From Nageia nagi (lineage: Eukaryota; Pinophyta), in contig JBITNC010000001.1 of NCBI GenBank assembly GCA_050084985.1, forward strand, positions 197,904,001 through 197,968,000: a stretch of 64,000 nucleotides of DNA, written 5' to 3'. The position numbers and the translations under genes were made by a program. Below the pieces are notes generated by a model that had not been told where the DNA came from, ran no database searches, and worked only from the letters and a program-made list of their open reading frames with translations. Positions 59,101-64,000 of the stretch are shown piece by piece (position 1 is the first letter of the stretch; every line of letters begins with the position of its first letter).

Positions 59101-61014
59101 CATTCTATCTTTGTATCTTCATCTTTTCAATCATGTTATACTATTTATTATTTGTTTTTCTACATCTTTTCATGTTCATAAATTCATCAAGTCTTCTTCT
59201 TTCACCAAGCATTTTTTTGTCTCTATCTCTCACCAAGATTCTCAAATTTTACATGCTGATCAAATTTCTCATGTATAGGGTAGTCTTGTGTCTAGTCATT
59301 GCATCCCATATTAGTTGGATTTCATAAAAAATATCAAAAACATAATAAATAAATAAAAATTTAAAAATTTAAAAAAATGGATATAATTTCATTTGGGGGC
59401 AATATCAATTTTAGCTAAGGGTAATATAATTTTTAGCCTAGGGCAATTTCAGTTTCAGTTGGGGGCATGATAGAAATCAAATGTCAAAAATTAGAAGGAA
59501 GAAATTCAGAATTCAAAATCATAAAGTGCAAAATTTCCCATTCTTATGGCACATAGGGAAGTACAAGTAAAGTATATCATCTCAAACATTTTGATATTGG
59601 TATCAAGTTATGTCATGATCATGTTTATGATATTCATTGCAAAATTTATTGTAATTAATAAATTAATACCACTATTACTTTGAATATCTGATATGAAAAG
59701 TGAACATTGCATATGCTATTTTTTTTACTATTATTTCAAACTGAATGCATGTTTTACTAATGAAATATGAAAATTCAAAGCCATTGTATCTCTAAAAATT
59801 TAGCATAATATATTGGCATTGCATTGTGGAAACACATATTTTTGGAGTATTGAATATTTGAATTGCGATTTCTTAGTGCCAATTGAATATGCTCTTTATG
59901 CAAATGACTAATTTTGTTATTGTAATGCTATTAACAACATGATTGAAGAAAAACTATGGATTCTTTCAAATGCCAATAATCCTCTCATGGTTTTTAAGGT
60001 TCAAAATGGTTCATATCATGTTTATCTAACTTATACATAGACAAAACGTATATAACGTCAAAATTGGTCAAGTTATTTCTCATATGAGAAATGTTATACT
60101 ATATGGAAATGTTATTTCATGATTTTATGATGCAAAATATTATTACTTGCTTTTAATTGAATATCATTAAAGTTTGTAGATCTGATATGACCAATTCCAC
60201 ATTGTTGATTGTGTATGTTTACTACAAATTCATTACAAATGGGGCATGTTATAAATATTTGAATATATGATTAAAAATACCTTTATTTCACAAATATGCA
60301 CTGTAATAGGAAATATGAATAAAATTGTAAAAGATAGGGTTACAAAATTCTATAAAATAACATTATCAATGGTGTATGTTTGCTTTGAAAACTAGTAAAA
60401 TTAATGAGTTCAATATGATCAAATGTGCAAAGTTGTTCAATAAGATCAATGAATATTTGAATATATGGTACTTTTTATAGAATTATAATGAAATTGTCTT
60501 AATAATGGATAAAAAATTCAATTTTGTGCTAACAAATATTTTCAAGGCCCTGGTCACTCCATGAGCAAACATCTCTCACAAATTGTAGGTTATTCCAATT
60601 TGGGGTATCAAAAGACCTCATTAGCTTAATAATCATGGCTCAATAGAACTATGATTCACATAGACCATAGTGACACAATGGATATCATATTTATTTCATC
60701 CTTTTTTTTCAATCAATTAATTATTTATAGAATGTGATCTATGTGGGTATTATGTTGAATTATTATTAAAAAGATATTATCTGGGAGAGTAGGACCCAAA
60801 TAGAGGTACTCTTCTCATACAAGAACTCTAATTTTTGGCTTGATTCCCTTAATAAGCTAGAGAGAGGGGAAATAAAAGACCAAAATAGGGTAGAAGATAT
60901 ATCATACTCAACATATCGATCAAAAAAGGGAAGTCCACTTTACCATTGAAAATTTTCTTTTCTTCTTTAGACTTCTTTGGATCATGCAATTTCAATGCTT
61001 TTCATTTCATATTC
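59100..61014. other. Non-coding interior of element C
   Basis: AT-rich. Two or three short ttgggggcaat/atga-like strings occur at 59394-59470 (gggggcaatatcaatttta, agggcaatttcagtttcag, gggggcatgat), a small repeated block. No domain seen up to the polypurine tract. Confidence 0.5.
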
Positions 61015-61028
61015 AAAGAGGGAAAAAA
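61015..61028 (+). promoter_or_regulatory. Polypurine tract of element C
   Basis: AAAGAGGGAAAAAA directly before the right LTR (TGTATACACC). It fixes the plus orientation. Confidence 0.85.
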
Positions 61029-61742
61029 TGTATACACCTAAAAATAATTTATTATTTATTTAATAAATCATATTTAGACTTCATAAAGGACTTATTTCAA
61101 TATTACAAATGTTAAGATAAAGTTGATATTACAATATAATGCCATGTGTTATATTAAATGATATATCATTTATCATGGTTTATATTTTAAAGTATCTTGA
61201 ATACAACAATGATTATATTATTGCTAGAGGTCAGCCTTAAATCCTTTTTATGTCCTTGTAGGCTATATATGGGAGTGGAATAGGTTGACCTCCATAGATC
61301 ATAACTCTTTTATATGATAATATCTTTGATAGGTGGTTGTCTACCATAATATTCATCAAGCTATGGTGTCTTTTAATACCATTTATTATGAGAAATTGTT
61401 ATACTTTGAGATTTGAAATTTTATATATTTAACACACATCATAATTATGCATATTATATGCAATCATTGGTGTGCATCTTTTAGATTGGTGTTTCTAGAT
61501 TTTGATGGTTGAGTTATTGATTCATGTACACAAAGATCCACTGCAAACTCGCCATGAATCCGATCTCAATCCTCTGAAGATCAATTGATATTGTTATTGA
61601 GGATTGTTCATACACTTCATATCAAGTTTATTTATTTTATTTATATTTTTTGTATCTAATATAGAGTACATATATATTCTTCTTATATTGTAGATCTATT
61701 TATTTATTATGTATATTTGTATTTTGTACAATTTATAGACTA
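61029..61742 (+). repeat. 3' LTR of element C
   Basis: 714 bp, partner of 42220-42960. Ends ...atagacta. The following CACAT is the target duplication. Confidence 0.85.
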
Positions 61743-61747
61743 CACAT
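61743..61747. repeat. Target-site duplication of element C (right)
   Basis: CACAT, identical to 42215-42219. Confidence 0.85.
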
Positions 61748-62360
61748 GTGGTGAGTATCTTGATGATACCTAGATTATTGAGAAGCCTTCCCTAAAATTT
61801 TGATCCTCTCATCATTGCTATTAAGGATTTTAAGTACTTAACTCAACTCACTCTCCTGGAACTACTTGGTAGCTTGCAAACATATGAGCATAGAATCTAG
61901 ATAGAGCTGAGAACCTATACCAAGCCTTCCAAGGGAAACTTTGGATAAATGATAAACCTTATACTTCCTCCAGTATAGAATCTACTTTAAGAAGTCATGG
62001 TAGAAGTTGTGATGGTAGCGATCATGGAAGAGGCAATCATGATAGACAAAGAGTTCGATCAGCTTGTAAAAGCTAGAGCTCAACCTCCCAACATTGTGAC
62101 TTATGTGGAAATGATGATCAAATAGAGCAATATTTCTTTTAGAAGAAGGAATAGAAAGCCATATATAGTGAAGAGTAAAATGATGTTGTTAATGTCATAC
62201 TCACCCATAATAAGTTTGAAGGTACTAATGACCATATTTGGTATCTATATAGTGGGTGTTCAAATCATATGATCAAGTACAAAAGTTTATATACTCAACT
62301 TGAAGAAAATGCTTCTAGCAAAGTTTGGTTTGGTGATAATAATCAAGTTTGAAAAAATCT
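61743..62360 (+). pseudogene. Element D: gag remainder and protease remnant
   Basis: Gag resumes directly: IPRLLRSLP, FDPLIIAIKDFKYLTQLTLL and ELLGSLQTYEHRI (61770-61900), the C-terminal capsid part of copia gag. The protease box WYLYSGCSNHMIKYKSLY (about 62240-62290) has tyrosine for the catalytic aspartate of WxLDSGCSxHM. No intact CCHC knuckle: the text near 62100 (CDLCGNDD) is a damaged one. Confidence 0.8.
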
Positions 62361-62509
62361 TATATATGAATGATACTTTGTATGCTACGATATTGAAGCA
62401 CAATCTTCTTAGCATTAGTTATATGTGCTTAAAATAATATTGTTTAGTCTTTCAGAAGAAGACCTACACCATCATAAATGAGGCCAAATGGTAAGTTATT
62501 GCAAATATT

Positions 62510-63260
62510 CTCATGTCTAATAATTGTATGTATATGATGAATATGTATCCAATAATAATAAAATACCTAAAATCCACCATTGATCCTACTTGGTTGTGGC
62601 ATCGAACATGTGGCCACATCAATTTCAACTCACTCTACAAATTGACTATACTTGTGAGAGATATTCCAACCTTCTCACTACCACTTAAAACTTTATGTGA
62701 GTTACATTTTTGGAAAATAACATAGAAATAAATTTCCCTCCCATCCATACTATGCAAAGACACCTTTAGAGTTGGTGCATGCTGACATTTATGGACCTAT
62801 GTAGAATCCCACCTTAGCCAAGTGTAGGTATATGCTTATTTTTACTAATGACTATTCTCAAATGAGTTGGTTGTATTTATTGTAGGCCAAGTCAAATGCC
62901 TTTGAAACTTTTTTCAAGTTCAAATCACTTGTGGACAAGCATATTACCTATCATCTCAAGAAGTTTTGGATAGACTATGATGGTGAATTCAATTCAAATG
63001 AGTTAAAAGAATTCTACCAAAAATATAGGATCAAGTAGTAATATACAACTACTTATACTTCATAGCAGAATGGAGTGGATGAGAGGAAGTATTAGAATAT
63101 CACTAAAATGGCTTGAAGCATGCTCAAGGATATGGGAATGGATAATAAATTATGGGGGAAAGTTGTGCATAGTATTTTCTACATTTTGAATTGCTATCTA
63201 ATAAAGATCATGCAACATTCAATCCCTTATAAGGCTTGATTTGGTCAAAAACCCAATCTT
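62510..63260 (+). pseudogene. Element D: pre-integrase and integrase
   Basis: WLWHRTCGHINFNSLYKLT (about 62608) is the GAG-pre-integrase zinc region. The core follows: LELVHADIYGPM (first D, 62775), YMLIFTNDYSQMSWLYLL, FKFKSLVDKHITYHLKKFW, IDYDGEFNSNELKEF (second D, about 62970), QNGVDERK (catalytic E in DERK, about 63070), SMLKDMGM and ILNCYLIKIMQHSIPYKA. Stops are few and the three acidic residues are present. It ends abruptly at FGQKPNLSL (about 63262), where a live copia element would go on to RT. Confidence 0.85.
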
Positions 63261-63263
63261 TCA

Positions 63264-63274
63264 TTAAGGGGGAG
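63264..63274 (+). promoter_or_regulatory. Possible polypurine tract of element D
   Basis: TTAAGGGGGAG directly after the truncated integrase. AAGGGGGAG is the usual form next to copia 3' LTRs. The sequence after it (catacaagaataata) shows no match to the putative 5' LTR, so this remains tentative. Confidence 0.4.
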
Positions 63275-63275
63275 C

Positions 63276-64000
63276 ATACAAGAATAATAATGATTACCCT
63301 GGAATCACTTTAATGATTGAGGACTCTAGTTTGGATTATATAACTAAGCCATTATAACCTAACCAACCTCTCTAGTACCAATAGCCTATAAGTACCCAAA
63401 CATAACCTTAAGTGCAAATTATCAAGTTCAATTACAAAGACCTCGATGTTAGGTCTAGGGCATCCGAATTAATCATAAACAACACAATATTGCTAACATT
63501 TGGCCAATAATAGCATATACAAATATTTAAACCCTCAAAATGCCAATATATTGCTTACATAAGCATACATACACAAATTAATCCAATGATATAAACATAG
63601 AAAAGTATACAAGGTAATATGAAGATCAAATTGCATAATGGTTGTATTAATGATATGAAGTAGCAAAAATACAACACCAAGCTCCTAGAGCTAAACGTTG
63701 GCCTCTAAGGAGCCAACTAGGGAAATTCATGTATCTTCAATATTGGATAAATAGATAGAACCATGGAACAACCTCACTCCCTCAAAATTTGAATCCCCTC
63801 CACTAAAGGAGCCCTCCTCTAATCCTAGAAACCAATTGAATGGTAGAATCCCAACCTCAAAATACAACTAGATGGGTAAGGGTGCTACATCAATATCATA
63901 TACAATTAGGATCCCTCAGTTTGATAGCCCTACTATATGATGCACATAGGGTATTTATTAACATCATTAAGTCTTGTTGTTGTCTAGATGATATGAAGTA
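63276..64000. other. No recognisable gene
   Basis: Unassigned sequence to the window end. It might be the 3' LTR of D or another element, but no partner is visible here. Confidence 0.45.

Larger units (their letters stand above)
42220..61742 (+). mobile_element. Element C: non-autonomous LTR element inserted in gag of D, itself split by B
   Basis: LTRs at 42220-42960 (741 bp) and 61029-61742 (714 bp), a polypurine tract before the right LTR (plus orientation), and target duplication CACAT. With the element and one duplication copy set aside, the copia gag frame of D continues in phase. Without B the element is about 5.2 kb. The core holds only an unfamiliar gag-like frame and no protease, RT or integrase. 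No convincing PBS follows the left LTR. Confidence 0.85.
41247..63275 (+). mobile_element. Element D: Ty1/copia element, split by element C and 3'-truncated
   Basis: Plus strand. A putative LTR (about 41247-41678) is followed by an initiator-Met PBS, gag start, gag break at 42219 (element C inserted), gag remainder from 61743, protease remnant, pre-integrase and integrase. The integrase stops abruptly at about 63260 and is followed at once by AAGGGGGAG, a typical copia polypurine tract, so RT and RNase H were probably deleted. No 3' LTR matching the left one was recognised. Without C the element is about 2.5 kb. Confidence 0.7.

Noticed and set aside
58985-59330. Plus-strand frames at 59060-59327 rich in F, H, L and S as membrane proteins
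   Set aside because: T-rich DNA gives hydrophobic translations by default. There is no start context, and two overlapping frames look equally good.

Overview
This 64 kb window looks like intergenic DNA of a large-genome seed plant. A gymnosperm is my best guess but is not proven. The sequence is AT-rich. I see no intact host gene and no rRNA or tRNA gene. Almost everything I can recognise is decayed LTR retrotransposon, with one LINE fragment and two relics of pentatricopeptide-repeat (PPR) genes. Most retroelement reading frames carry several stops and shifts. The exception is a 511-codon gag frame in element G (37622-39157, minus).

Layout. (1) 1-8.9 kb: element A, a Tat-like Ty3/gypsy element on the minus strand, cut by the window start. 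Read on the minus strand, its order is LTR, PBS-like site, gag, protease (PR), plant-type RNase H (aRNH), reverse transcriptase (RT), degenerate gypsy RNase H (gRNH), integrase (INT), extra ORF. (2) 9.1-10.3 kb: LINE ORF1-type fragment. (3) 11.2-15.3 kb and 19.3-20.1 kb: PPR relics on the plus strand, the first partly turned into a tandem array of about 220 bp units. (4) 22.9-26.2 kb: element E, an internally deleted Ty1/copia element with both LTRs, minus strand. (5) 27.4-28.5 kb: gypsy gag-PR fragment H, followed by a lone copia-like LTR. (6) 29.8-41.2 kb: chromovirus-like gypsy element F (minus) whose gag is split by the gag-only element G (33464-40116, 5-bp target duplication GATAC). (7) 41.2-63.3 kb: copia element D (plus). 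Its gag is split by element C (42220-61742, target duplication CACAT). The gag-like ORF of C is in turn split by element B (44136-58434, target duplication ATCAT/ATTAT), a second Tat-like element of the same type as A.

How the parts fit. The nests B-in-C-in-D and G-in-F rest on LTR pairs of matching length. For B, C and G there are also short target duplications. In the B and C cases the interrupted host frame reads on in phase when the insert and one duplication copy are set aside. A and B share two features I consider the main biological interest. First, a well-conserved aRNH sits between PR and RT rather than after the RT-linked RNase H. Second, a long extra coding region lies between INT and the 3' LTR. 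Element G carries three different tandem arrays (45, 96 and 41 bp) between gag and its 3' LTR, the sort of hypervariable 3' region known to seed satellites.

Limits. All alignments were done by eye. Domain calls rest on motifs, identities are estimates, and family names are tentative. Ends marked approximate are not resolved.
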